Below are positions 23,634 to 33,219 of a DNA stretch of 64,000 nucleotides, piece by piece. A program made the position numbers and the translations under genes. This stretch comes from Urophycis tenuis (Eukaryota > Chordata > Actinopteri > Gadiformes > Phycidae). Positions within the stretch are counted from its first letter, which is position 1, and each line of letters opens with the position of its first letter. The DNA lies in contig JAXIVH010000287.1 of assembly GCA_036785325.1 (NCBI GenBank), forward strand, positions 12,501 through 76,500, read 5' to 3'. The notes below the pieces were generated by a model. That model was not told where the DNA came from. It saw nothing but the letters and a program-made list of their open reading frames with translations, and searched no databases.

Positions 23634-25262
23634 TTGGTGACCCGGATTTGAACATGTTCTAGGAAGCAGAATGCGGTGTCTCCTCCTCAGCCATGTCGCC
23701 CCAACTCTCACAGCTGGTCGGTTTCGCCGCGTCTGTGAAGCTACCCGAGTTCTGGCAGAGCGACCCGGCTGCGTGGTTCCAGCATGTTGAAGCGCTTTTC
23801 CACCTGCGAGGAATCACAGAGGACGACTCCAGGTACTTCTTGGTACTCATGTAACTTCTGCGAGACCCACCACGACACGGCAAATACGCCTCGCTCAGAC
23901 AACTCCTGCTACGGAGGTACAGCCTGTCCGCTGCAGAGGGGGCGGATAAATTGCTTTCCCTGCCCGGGTTAGGCGGCGGTTCGGCGGTGGACCTGATGGA
24001 CAGCATGCTGTCACTGCTGGGTTCAGATGATGGTGGTTTCCTGTTCCCGCACATTTTCCTGCGCCAACTCCCACCACCGGTGCGCGCAGCCTTAGCCAAC
24101 TCCCCTTGTCTGACCGCGAGTGACCACCGGGGTTTAGCTGAGGAAGCGGATCGTGTCCTGCTGGCTACCAGACGGTTCTCCGTGCAGAGCGTGGCGTCGG
24201 ACCCCCAACGGCCGACAGCGGAGGGGCGAGCACCCAGCGGTGGTGGCTGGAGTCTCCGGGCGGAGACGGCGCAGAGGCGCCTTGTGTTTTTTCCACCAGC
24301 GTTATGGCTCCAAGGCTCGGCGTTGCGTCCCTCCGTGCACATTTGAGGGTGCCGGGAAACGCCAGAGCCAGCGCTCAGTAGCAGCTGTGAGCGTTGGCGA
24401 GTGAGAGGAGCTGCTGTTTTTGAAAGACTCCCTCTCCGGCAGGCGTTTCCTGGTGGACTCCGGCTCCCAGAAGAGCCTGCTTCCTCCGACTGACTCGGAC
24501 CTGTCAGCCCGAGGCAACGGGCCACAATTAAGTGCGGCTAACGGATCCTCTATTGGGACATATGGCATCAGGTCGGTGGCTGTTTGTTTCCATGGGCGCA
24601 GTTTTAAATGGGACTTTGTGATCGCATCCATTACGGTTCCCATCATAGGTGCGGATTTTCTGTGTGCAAATGGTCTGTTAGTTGATGTCGCTAATCGCCG
24701 TTTGATTGATGCCGTGTCTTTTACCACCTTCCCATGTCAGACAGCGGGATCCGGGCCGTTAACGCACGCTAGCTTCTCAGCGTCCGGCAGCGTTTATCAG
24801 CGATTGCTAGCAGGTTTCCCCTCGCTAACCACTCCTGCCTTTTTCTACCGCGGCAACGAGGCACGGTGTGGAGCGCTTCATTCCCACCACGGGCCCGCCG
24901 GTTTTCGCGCGTGCACGACGCCTCGACGCTGTAAAGTTGGCTCTGGCGAAAGAGGAATTTGCTACCATGTGGGTACCATGTGGAGGGGCTTCTCCCCTCC
25001 ACATGGTACCCAAAGCTGATGGGTCATGGCGACCATGCCGTGATTTCCGCCGTTTAAATAACATCACCCGTGCATGATCGCTATCCCATCCCGCACATCC
25101 AGGACTTTTCTGTTCACCTGGCGGATAGGACAGTTTTTTCAAAGGTGGAGCTGGTGCGCGGTTATATCACCAGGTCCCCGTGCGCGCGGAGGATGTACCC
25201 GAGACTGCGGTGATAACCCCGTTCGACCTTTTCGAGTTTTTGCGCATGCCTTTTGGCCTTAA
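23634..25262 (+). pseudogene. gypsy-1 gag, protease and start of reverse transcriptase (decayed)
   Basis: After the primer-binding site, a frame from the ATG at 23693 encodes a gag start (SVKLPEFWQSDPAAWFQHVE), typical of one fish gypsy group. It is soon broken by frameshifts and stops. An aspartic protease block (DSGSQKSLLP) lies near 24458-24490, and reverse transcriptase block one (HMVPKADGSWRPC) near 25000-25040. The frame ends at MPFGLK, exactly at TTAA (25259-25262), where the Kolobok element was inserted; the continuation is at 34259-34383. Several frameshifts and an inverted duplication at 24971-25011 show that it is dead. Confidence 0.85.
24971..25011. repeat. 18-bp perfect inverted repeat in gypsy-1
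   Basis: Left arm 24971-24988 and right arm 24994-25011 are exact reverse complements, separated by 5 bp. The right arm is the normal reverse transcriptase coding sequence (PLHMVP); the left arm is an inverted copy of it replacing the expected upstream codons. Confidence 0.85.
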
Positions 25263-25909
25263 AGAGCAATTTGCAGGTTAATTTTTTTAAGAAATGTATC
25301 CTCAACCTTGTTTGAAAATGAGCATTTGAAAAGTTAATGTAGGAATTAATATGCTTACAATACATTAGGGCACAAATTTGGAGGAAAAAGTTGCCGTTTT
25401 GAGCAACTGCTCCTAAAAACTGCTTTTTTTCCAACACCGCGTCATATGACGTATCAAAAGGGAGACGTCCAAAGACACCCACATTACAATGCACTGTAGC
25501 TGATCGGGAGTTTGACCAAAACAAATGGTTAATTATTGTGTATGTGCAGGTTGCACACATTCAAACTCGTCAGGAGGACATCGAGTCCACAATTTTCCCG
25601 ACAGGAAAGTGGAGCGTGTTAGTTTTCGTGCCTGGGTGCGTTTTATGTAGGTGAAGAGACAGGACTTCTCTGCTGTATTCGTCGATTCAGCACTACGGAA
25701 ACGTGAACTGTTCGAGGTAAGTACAGTTTTCTAACGTTTGCTAACTTCCAAATGAGTCAGCATAATTAATTAAATAATGACAAGCAACGTGTGATACCTG
25801 TTAATTGTAGCAAAGCTATGTCGTAAAACCGTGTAAAACCAGCTAATAATGTATGATAGCTCATGTTAGCATTAGCAGACTATTCTGTAAAACCTTACCA
25901 TATGATAAG

Positions 25910-26040
25910 TAGGGGTGCAACGGATCAAAAACCTCACGGTTCGGATAGGTTCGCGGATCAGAGTCACGGATCGGATCATTTTTCGGATCAGCAAAAAAAG
26001 ACGGATCACGGATCAATGATGATGATCCGTTGCACCACTA
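25910..26040. mobile_element. hAT-type MITE, 131 bp
   Basis: Terminal inverted repeats TAGGGGTGCAACGGATCA and (complement) TAGTGGTGCAACGGATCA differ at one base. It is flanked by an 8-bp direct duplication ATGATAAG (25902-25909 and 26041-26048). The interior is repetitive CGGATCA-type sequence with no coding capacity. TAG...CTA ends and 8-bp duplications are hAT hallmarks. It lies in an intron of the Kolobok transposase. Confidence 0.92.
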
Positions 26041-26391
26041 ATGATAAGACAAGTGATAACATCAGTTTGCTAACTTCAGAAATCCTGGAGTCAAATTACA
26101 GCTCGGTGACTTTGTTTTTACTGCAGAAACCCTCATCCATGCATTTATCACATCATTGTATGTAATAAATGCATATATAGTCAGTTCTAGTAACATCTAA
26201 AAAATATATGTTTATACAGGATCAACTGCAGCAGTTAAACTGGAGAGTGTCCACTAGGACAGCACTGGTGAAGGATGTCAGGCAGTTGTCCCCACAGCAT
26301 CAGACCTTTTCACTGGAGGTGTTTCACTCACTCATCCTGCACTTTGCACCAAAGCACACAGGCTTTTCCTTCCTTGGGATGTACAGCAGGT

Positions 26392-26703
26392 AAATCCTCC
26401 TCTTCCATCCACCTCACTGTCCCCTCTGCCCGGCTCACCACCATGGGGAGCAGAACTTTCAGCCGCTCTGCCCCCAAACTCTGGAACTCACTCCCATCTG
26501 ACATCCGAAATACTGACTCCCTCCCTCAGTTCAAATCCTCTCTCAAAACCCACTTTTTCAGGACAGCTTTCTCATTGTAGTTGTCATGTTGTTTTTACTT
26601 GCACTTTTAATGGTTTTGTTATTTGCTTGCTCTTGTTTAAATTGTAAAGTGTCCTTGAGTGACCTGAAATGCGCTTCTAAATAAAATGTATTATTATTAT
26701 TGG
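26392..26703 (+). mobile_element. L2-type LINE 3' fragment
   Basis: Encodes APKLWNSLPSDIRNTDSLPQ and FKSSLKTHFFRTAFSL followed by a stop, the C-terminus of L2-like fish LINE ORFs. A 3' UTR with TGTCCTTGAGTGACCTG leads to an (ATT)n tail at about 26690-26700. It lies in a transposase intron, a few bases after the donor at 26390. Confidence 0.85.
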
Positions 26704-26879
26704 TTTGAACTACACATTCTACTACACATTCATGTTTTCGACAGACTTCTCTTGGCAGCCCTGCATTTCATTGCTAATGGCAGCAGAGAAGTTGCTCGAA
26801 CCAGTGATGGTGAGGTACGCTATGCGGTTCCCTACCCAAGGTTCTGCAAAGGTGGCTGGGTAGTCCGTCCTATCAAGGA

Positions 26880-26884
26880 GAAGC
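26880..26884. repeat. Target-site duplication of gypsy-2, left copy
   Basis: GAAGC immediately before the 5' LTR; the same five bases follow the 3' LTR at 32350-32354. Confidence 0.9.
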
Positions 26885-27385
26885 TGTTACGGCTCACTCC
26901 TCTTCACCTTCACACCCACCCCTCCCCCTTCACTGACTGCTCCATGGCTCAGCTCAGCACACCTGCTCTCCCTCACCAATCTCCGCACCTGTCTGCCATC
27001 CACAATCAACTGCTGCCAGTACAAAAGCCCAGTCTGCACTTCACTCTACGCCAGAGCTTCACCTGTCAACACGTATGGTAAAGTACAGGCCAGCCTACAG
27101 TTTAGCTCTCTAAAGTTAGAGTAGAATTATTTAGCTTCACAGCTCTTACCAAGCTGCTAGCTTCATGCAGTTGCAGTCTTTGTTCTTTTTGTTTTCCACT
27201 GACCCTGCCTCTCCTCTCTTCTGCAGTCTCTGGAGATCCCAGTTCAGCTGAGCCAACCTGCGGAGCCACCTAGACTCACCTACTCCTATCCCCACACAGA
27301 CTATCAATAAATACGCCCACGGGCGTTACCTGAACCTACGTCTCCTCATTGCTGTGCACTTGGGTCAAAATCACCAGCCGTAACA
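26885..27385 (+). repeat. gypsy-2 5' LTR
   Basis: 501 bp, TGTTACGG...CCGTAACA. It has a TATA-like TACAAAA at 27020-27026 and AATAAA near 27305. The putative RNA start about 24-30 bp after the TATA-like box coincides with GCCAGAGCTT (27050-27059). Confidence 0.92.
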
Positions 27386-27397
27386 GTAAGCTCTGGC
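27386..27397 (+). promoter_or_regulatory. gypsy-2 primer-binding site (self-priming type)
   Basis: AAGCTCTGGC at 27388-27397 is the exact reverse complement of GCCAGAGCTT at 27050-27059 in the LTR, near the expected RNA 5' end. The usual tRNA-complementary TGG directly after the LTR is absent. Tf1 and sushi-type elements prime reverse transcription by folding the RNA 5' end onto the primer-binding site; this pairing fits that mechanism. Confidence 0.65.
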
Positions 27398-27415
27398 CAA
27401 ACGGACCCAGCCAGC

Positions 27416-28535
27416 ATGACAGGGAAGACTCCGCCCCTCGATCCGCTTCAGGCCCAGGAGACCTTAGCGCAACACTCTCGACTGCTATTGGAAGCCTCTA
27501 CTGTGATTTCAACTATGAAGAACGACCTCCAAAAGGTTGCGAGCTCTCAGCACGCCCAGGCCTCTGCACAACAGGCCCAGGTCAGCCAACTCGCTTCCGC
27601 AGTCCAGGCCCTCACTGACCAGATCGCCGCCCTCAGAGCACAGGTCTCTCCACCCTCGGGTCCTCCGCCCTCGGGTCGTCCAGTTTCGGCGTCCGGGTCC
27701 AACTCAGTCCCCGAGCCAGACACGACTCCGCCTCGGGAGCCCCATCTTGTTGCCCCGGCTCTTTATGATGGGTCATTCACTCTCTGTCGGGAATTTCTCA
27801 GAGTACATTTTTGAGCTACAACCTAGTATGTATTCCACTGCCACTGCTCGCATAGCTTACATTGCTAATCTGACCACAGGGCAGGCTCGCCGGTGGGTAA
27901 TGGCTAGTCGAGAGGGCTCTGCACCCTATATGCAAGACTATGCAGCTTTCATCCAGGAATTTAAGACTGTTTTCGATCATGATGTTCATGGGCAGGATGC
28001 CGATTCAGCCCTTTCTACCCTCCAGCAGGGTTCAGTCTCCGTGGCGGAGTATGCCACAGAGTTTCGCATTCTTGCAGCCCGCTGCCAATGGAATGAGGCC
28101 GCGTTATTCAGTGCTTTCCGGCGCGGCTTGGCAGAGCCTGTGAAGGACGCCTTAGCTGGTAGAGATAAGCCCACTACCTTGAACCAGCTCATCTCCCTTT
28201 CCATTTCTCTGGATGAACGTCACCGGGAGCGTAAGCGAGAGAGGGCTTACCAGAGTCGTACTGCATCCAGGCCACTCCCCCCACCTCCAGTGAGTCTTAA
28301 TCGGCCTGTCCGAGTCTCCTCTGTTCCTTCAACTTCTGCTGGTGAAGAGGAGCCTATGCAGTTGGGTCGAGCTCGCTTGACTCCTGCAGAGCGTGGGTAC
28401 CGGAGACTACAGGGACTCTGCATGTATTGTGCTAGCTCTGCACACTCTGTTGATTCTTGCCCTATCCTGCCTTCCAGAGCCCCCTCAGCTCAGCAGCCAA
28501 AAGACAGGGCTCACCCGCTCGGGGGTTCCGAGTGA
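27416..28535 (+). pseudogene. gypsy-2 gag with one frameshift
   Basis: Gag-like polyprotein with a CCHC zinc knuckle (CMYCASSAHSVDSC) near 28422-28463, expected to coat genomic RNA in virus-like particles. The N-terminal part reads in one frame from 27416 to a TGA ending at 27814. The rest reads in the +1 frame from before 27800 to 28535. The switch falls at a five-T tract near 27808-27812, consistent with a single extra T. Pol lies in the -1 frame and overlaps the gag end, so normal expression would need a -1 ribosomal frameshift. Confidence 0.85.
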
Positions 28536-31500
28536 GCCGCCTGCTCAACCCCCAGTCCCTCTCCAGCAGAGCCAGGTTCATCGTCACTCTCGCCTGGCAG
28601 GGGCAGACGCTCTCCACTCCAGCTCTGATCGACTCCGGGGCTGATGAGAGTTTTATTGACCATCAATACGCCCTGGAGGTGGGCCTTCCCATTGCACCCC
28701 TGGAGAGGTCACTTTCAGCCTTCGCTTTGGATGGACACCCCATGGGTCCCGTCACTCAGCGGTGTGACACTCTCACCCTCACTGTCTCTGGGAACCATGT
28801 GGAGAGCATCCGTCCTTACATTATCAACTCCCCTGACACGCCATTCATCTTAGGCCGACCTTGGCTGGAGCTCCACACCCCCCACGTCTGTTGGAGCTCG
28901 GGCCGCATCCTCAGCTGGAGCATTCCTTGCCATGCCCGCTGCCTTCGGTCTGCCCAGACGCCTTCCCCGGTTGAGCAACCAAGCCCTGTTCCTCCCGACC
29001 TCACCAAGATCCCCGCCGAGTACCATGACTTGGCAGAGGCCTTCAGTAAGGAACGCGCTTGTACTCTTCCTCCCCACCGACCTTACGACTGTGCCATTGA
29101 GCTCCGTTCTGACGCCCAACTCCCAGTGAGTCGCCTCTACAATCTCTCTCTACCTGAGAAGGCGGCGATGGACCGTTACATTAATGATTGTCTGGCTGAG
29201 GGTCTTATACGCCCTTCCACATCTCCGGTGGCAGCGGGGTTCTTTTTTGTCAAGAAGAAGGGTGGGGATCTGAGGCCGTGCATAGACTACAGGCAGCTCA
29301 ACAACATCACAATCAAGAACAAATACCCTCTCCCCCTCATGAGCTCCAACTTTGAACCCCTCGTCGGTGCTACCATCTTCACCAAGTTGGACCTCCGGAA
29401 CGCGTACCACCTTGTGCGTATCCGTGAGGGGGATGAGTGGAAGACCGCTTTCAAGACCCCCCGTGGACACTACGAATACCTGGTCATGCCCTTCGGACTC
29501 ACTAACGCGCCCTCGGTCTTCCAGGCTCTCATGAACGACATGCTCAGGGACATGCTAGAGGTATTCGTGGTCCTCTACCTGGATGACATCCTTATATTCT
29601 CCCGGGGCCTTAAGGAGCATATCCAGCACGTCCGCATGGTCATCCAACGCCTCTTGGAGAACCGCCTTTTCATTAAGGCTGAGAAGTGCGTTTTTCACTC
29701 GCCTTCTGTGGAGTTCCTAGGACTCATTGTGGAGGATGGCTGCATTCGTCCTGACCCTCGCAAGGTCCAAGCAGTTGTTGACTGGCCCCAACCCTCCACC
29801 CGCAGACAGCTCCAAGGCTTCCTAGGATTTGGAAACTTCTATCGCCGTTTCATTCGGAACTACAGCCGCATAGCTGCTCCCCTTACTCACCTCACCTCCA
29901 CTCAACGTCCCTTCATCTGGACGCCTTCTGCCGATGCTGCCTTCTCTGCTCTCAAGGAGCATTTTGCCACAGCTCCAGTCCTCCTCCATCCGGACCCCTC
30001 CAGGCCCTTCATAGTGGAGGTGGATGCTTCGGAGGTTGGCGTAGGAGCTGTCTTGTCCCAGCGGTCAGCAAAGGACCAGAGGTTGCATCCCTGTGCCTTC
30101 TTCTCCCGCCGATTTAGTGCAGCAGAGGAGAACTATGATATCGGTAATAGAGAGCTGCTAGCGGTGGTGGCAGCCTTTGAGGAGTGGCGCCACTGGTTGG
30201 AGGGTGTGGAGGAGCCCACTGTGGTCTGGTCTGATCATAAGAATCTAACCTTCATCCGGGCTGCCAAACGCCTTAACTCTCGTCAGGCCCGATGGGCACA
30301 GTTCCTGGATAGATTCAACTATACCCTTACCTACCGACCTGGCTCGAGTAACACCAAAGCTGACGCATTGTCCCGACTCCATGCACCTGAAAAATCCTCG
30401 CCTGAGCCCATTGTCCCTGCTTCTCGTATCATAGGGGTGGTCACCCTGAACATCGAAGCAGAGGTCAAACAGGCCCAACGTGCTGATCCCGGGCCAGGCG
30501 ACTGTCCTCCTCACCGCCTCTTCGTTCCTCAGGCGGTACGGTCTCAGGTGCTTCTGTGGGGCCATACCAGCAAGTTCGCTTGCCATCCCGGATTCCAACG
30601 GACCCTCACCTTCCTCTGCCGGAGGTTTTGGTGGCCATCCATGAGGGCTGATGTCCGGGAGTTTGTCGCTGCCTGCGCCACCTGCTCCAGAGCCAAGGCG
30701 TCACATCAACCACCAGCTGGGCTTCTGCGTCCTCTTCCTGTGCCCAGTCGCCCTTGGTCGCACATTGCCTTGGACTTCGTATCCGGTTTTCCCCCTTCCC
30801 ATGGAAACACTGTCATTCTTACTGTGGTGGACCGGTTTTCCAAGGCGGTGCACCTGGTGGCGCTTCCTAAGCTCCCGTCCTCGGCTGAGACGGCTGATCT
30901 CCTCACCCAGCATGTATTCCGGCTCCACGGGCTTCCCAGTAACATTCTTTCTGACCGGGGGCCCCAATTCACGTCCCAGGTCTGGCGAGCCTTCTGTAAG
31001 GAGATTGGCGCCACCGTAAGCCTCTCCTCAGGGTACCACCCACAGACCAATGGTCAAGCTGAACGCACGAACCAGAGTTTGGAGTCTGCCCTTCGCTGCG
31101 TCTCTGCCCTCCATCCCTCCTCCTGGAGCAAGGATCTACCCTGGGTGGAGTACTCGATCAACACCCTGACCTGCTCTGCCACCGGCAAGTCTCCATTTGA
31201 GGCGTCGCTGGGTTACCAACCCCCACTCTTCTCTCTCCAGGAGTCCGAGGCCTCTGTCCCCTCTGTCCAGGCCAACTTCCGGCGATGTCGGCGGGTGTGG
31301 AAGGAGGTCCGCGCCGCCCTGCTGCACTCCAATGAGCGCTCCTGCCGTGGGGCCAACCGTCGCCGCACTCCGGCACCGGTATACCAGGTTGGGCAACAGG
31401 TCTACCTCTCCTCTGCCGATCTACCACTCCAGGTGTCCTCCAAGAAGTTGGCTCCGCGGTATGTCGGTCCCTTCGAGATCGACCACGTCCTGAGTCCAGC

Positions 31501-31900
31501 GGCTGTACGTCTCAGGCTTCCTACCCCCATGCGGCACGTGCATCCCGTGTTTCATGTGTCCAAGGTCAAGCCTGTCTCCTCCAGCCCTCTCATGCCCTCC
31601 GCTCCAGCCCCTCCGCCTCCTCAGATGGTTGACGGTCATCCCCAGTGGACGGTTCGCCGGCTGCTGAAAGTGCGGCGCCGGGGTCGTGGATTCCAATACC
31701 TGGCGGACTGGGAGGGTTACGGGCCGGAGGAACGCAGTTGGATCTCTAGGAGGCTCATCATGAGTCCCTCTCTCCTACGGGACTTCTACCAGGCCAACCC
31801 CGACGCCCCCGGACGGTCGCCCGGAGACGCCCCTCGGAGGGGGGGTCCTGTTATGGCTCACTCCTCTTCACCTTCACACCCACCCCTCCCCCTTCACTGA
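28457..31900 (+). CDS. gypsy-2 pol polyprotein
   Basis: An open frame of about 1147 codons with no internal stop. In order: aspartic protease (LIDSGADESF near 28622), reverse transcriptase (HLVRIREGDEWKTAF; active site YLDD near 29576), RNase H (DASEVGVGAVLSQ near 30024), integrase zinc-binding HHCC region (about 30540-30700), integrase catalytic core (DFVSGF, LSDRGPQF, QTNGQAERTNQ), and a chromodomain (YLADWEGYGPEERSWI near 31700-31746). All key catalytic residues are present. It has no good own start and is probably made as a gag-pol fusion by -1 frameshifting; 28457 is only the first in-frame ATG. The stop lies 52 bp inside the 3' LTR. Confidence 0.92.
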   Translation: MPYPAFQSPLSSAAKRQGSPARGFRVSRLLNPQSLSSRARFIVTLAWQGQTLSTPALIDSGADESFIDHQYALEVGLPIAPLERSLSAFALDGHPMGPVTQRCDTLTLTVSGNHVESIRPYIINSPDTPFILGRPWLELHTPHVCWSSGRILSWSIPCHARCLRSAQTPSPVEQPSPVPPDLTKIPAEYHDLAEAFSKERACTLPPHRPYDCAIELRSDAQLPVSRLYNLSLPEKAAMDRYINDCLAEGLIRPSTSPVAAGFFFVKKKGGDLRPCIDYRQLNNITIKNKYPLPLMSSNFEPLVGATIFTKLDLRNAYHLVRIREGDEWKTAFKTPRGHYEYLVMPFGLTNAPSVFQALMNDMLRDMLEVFVVLYLDDILIFSRGLKEHIQHVRMVIQRLLENRLFIKAEKCVFHSPSVEFLGLIVEDGCIRPDPRKVQAVVDWPQPSTRRQLQGFLGFGNFYRRFIRNYSRIAAPLTHLTSTQRPFIWTPSADAAFSALKEHFATAPVLLHPDPSRPFIVEVDASEVGVGAVLSQRSAKDQRLHPCAFFSRRFSAAEENYDIGNRELLAVVAAFEEWRHWLEGVEEPTVVWSDHKNLTFIRAAKRLNSRQARWAQFLDRFNYTLTYRPGSSNTKADALSRLHAPEKSSPEPIVPASRIIGVVTLNIEAEVKQAQRADPGPGDCPPHRLFVPQAVRSQVLLWGHTSKFACHPGFQRTLTFLCRRFWWPSMRADVREFVAACATCSRAKASHQPPAGLLRPLPVPSRPWSHIALDFVSGFPPSHGNTVILTVVDRFSKAVHLVALPKLPSSAETADLLTQHVFRLHGLPSNILSDRGPQFTSQVWRAFCKEIGATVSLSSGYHPQTNGQAERTNQSLESALRCVSALHPSSWSKDLPWVEYSINTLTCSATGKSPFEASLGYQPPLFSLQESEASVPSVQANFRRCRRVWKEVRAALLHSNERSCRGANRRRTPAPVYQVGQQVYLSSADLPLQVSSKKLAPRYVGPFEIDHVLSPAAVRLRLPTPMRHVHPVFHVSKVKPVSSSPLMPSAPAPPPPQMVDGHPQWTVRRLLKVRRRGRGFQYLADWEGYGPEERSWISRRLIMSPSLLRDFYQANPDAPGRSPGDAPRRGGPVMAHSSSPSHPPLPLH
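31836..31848 (+). promoter_or_regulatory. gypsy-2 polypurine tract
   Basis: GGAGGGGGGG followed by TCC directly before the 3' LTR; expected primer site for plus-strand DNA synthesis. It overlaps the end of pol. Confidence 0.65.
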
Positions 31901-32349
31901 CTGCTCCATGGCTCAGCTCAGCACACCTGCTCTCCCTCACCAATCTCCGCACCTGTCTGCCATCCACAATCAACTGCTGCCAGTACAAAAGCCCAGTCTG
32001 CACTTCACTCTACGCCAGAGCTTCACCTGTCAACACGTATGGTAAAGTACAGGCCAGCCTACAGTTTAGCTCTCTAAAGTTAGAGTAGAATTATTTAGCT
32101 TCACAGCTCTTACCAAGCTGCTAGCTTCATGCAGTTGCAGTCTTTGTTCTTTTTGTTTTCCACTGACCCTGCCTCTCCTCTCTTCTGCAGTCTCTGGAGA
32201 TCCCAGTTCAGCTGAGCCAACCTGCGGAGCCACCTAGACTCACCTACTCCTATCCCCACACAGACTATCAATAAATACGCCCACGGGCGTTACCTGAACC
32301 TACGTCTCCTCATTGCTGTGCACTTGGGTCAAAATCACCAGCCGTAACA
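31849..32349 (+). repeat. gypsy-2 3' LTR
   Basis: 501 bp. By eye it matches the 5' LTR except at its sixth base (TGTTAT here, TGTTAC in the 5' copy), a C-to-T change at a CpG. It is followed by GAAGC at 32350-32354. Confidence 0.92.
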
Positions 32350-32659
32350 GAAGCCATCATACGGTTAGCAGTTTGGCAGTCCCTAAATATGATTTATTAT
32401 ACGAGTCAGGCCATGAGTCAACTATAATGTCACTGAATGTGATCTAAATATTTGTTTCCTTCCTCCAGCATATGCATCAGCCCTCATGGAGTCTCTGAGA
32501 GTGGGATACTCCAGGTCACCACAGGCTCTACGAGAGAGCAGTGCTGCCTTGACTTCAACTACACCTGCACCACTTTCCAGATCCTGCCAGAACATCACCA
32601 AGAATGAGGCAGTTGGCTTGTATCTTGCACGACATTCATGTTTTAACACTGGCTATTAG

Positions 32660-33219
32660 CGTGAAACTTGGCATTATGCCTGCTGTTATATTATTTTTGC
32701 ACTATGTTTTAACCTTTGTTTCTGTTGGACAGGTACTGTAGGCTGTCGGCAGCAGTTCTTCCATGGTGTTGGTGTTCCCCTTTTCACTATTTCCTTTACA
32801 GTGTGAGTGCGGTGCCGCAGGTGTTTTAGTTGGATCCCTCTATCTTGGTTTTGCCTCTCTGCCGTCCGGTAGGCCCCCACCCGGTCCCTTCATTTATTCT
32901 CCTCATGCTCAGCATCATTTTAAAAGAAGAATCATTAATTGTGTGAATAAAGTGTTCCCTCTTTTGTACACCGTCTCTTGCCCCGTGGGATTATTTCGAA
33001 CCTGAGTGACCTTAAATAGTAATTTAATTTTCCTGGGGGCTAACTTCCCCCAAGTGGCGCTGTCAGAACCATTCCACCCTCGTGATTCTGCCACATGTTT
33101 GTTATTGGGTTGCTGATGTATGCAGGCTTTACTATCAATGCAGACCTGTTACATATATGTTATCTAAACTTCATAAAACGGTTTTATACAGTAAGACACT
33201 TTGTGATTGTGAGTATTTT
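32660..33219. other. Kolobok interior between the two genes
   Basis: No coding exon is seen. An AATAAA near 32943 may serve the plus-strand transposase transcript. The minus-strand gene has its stop at 33220-33222, overlapped by an AATAAA, so the two genes end facing each other. Confidence 0.45.

Larger units (their letters stand above)
26885..32349 (+). mobile_element. gypsy-2: full-length chromodomain Ty3/gypsy retrotransposon
   Basis: Two 501-bp LTRs enclose gag and pol in the order protease, reverse transcriptase, RNase H, integrase, chromodomain. It is flanked by a perfect GAAGC duplication. No env-like frame is seen. The domain order, C-terminal chromodomain and lack of a tRNA primer site place it among vertebrate chromoviruses (sushi-like, V clade). 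I saw one base difference between the LTRs, so the insertion is recent. It interrupts an exon of the Kolobok transposase. Confidence 0.95.
25525..32659 (+). pseudogene. Kolobok THAP-domain transposase, broken
   Basis: Exon pieces: 25525-25717, 26220-26389, 26745-26884 continuing at 32355-32363, and 32469-32659. The first encodes a THAP zinc-finger start (CVCAGC, then HRVHNFPDRK and FRAWVRF) but has an in-frame TAG at 25648-25650. The second ends FAPKHTGFSFLGMYSR and the third begins LLLAALHFIANG with PRFCKGGWVVRP, blocks typical of this transposase class. The third exon is split by gypsy-2; its frame resumes exactly after the duplicated GAAGC. The last exon ends at a TAG. Splice phases agree between the exons from 26220 onward; I did not establish the link from the THAP exon. 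The stop codon and the LTR insertion make it inactive. A missing middle exon is possible because the C-terminal Cys/His pair of the THAP domain is not seen. Confidence 0.8.

Noticed and set aside
30245..30598. Minus-strand ORFs opposite gypsy-2 pol
   Set aside because: They are antisense shadows of the intact pol frame; no promoter or family supports them.
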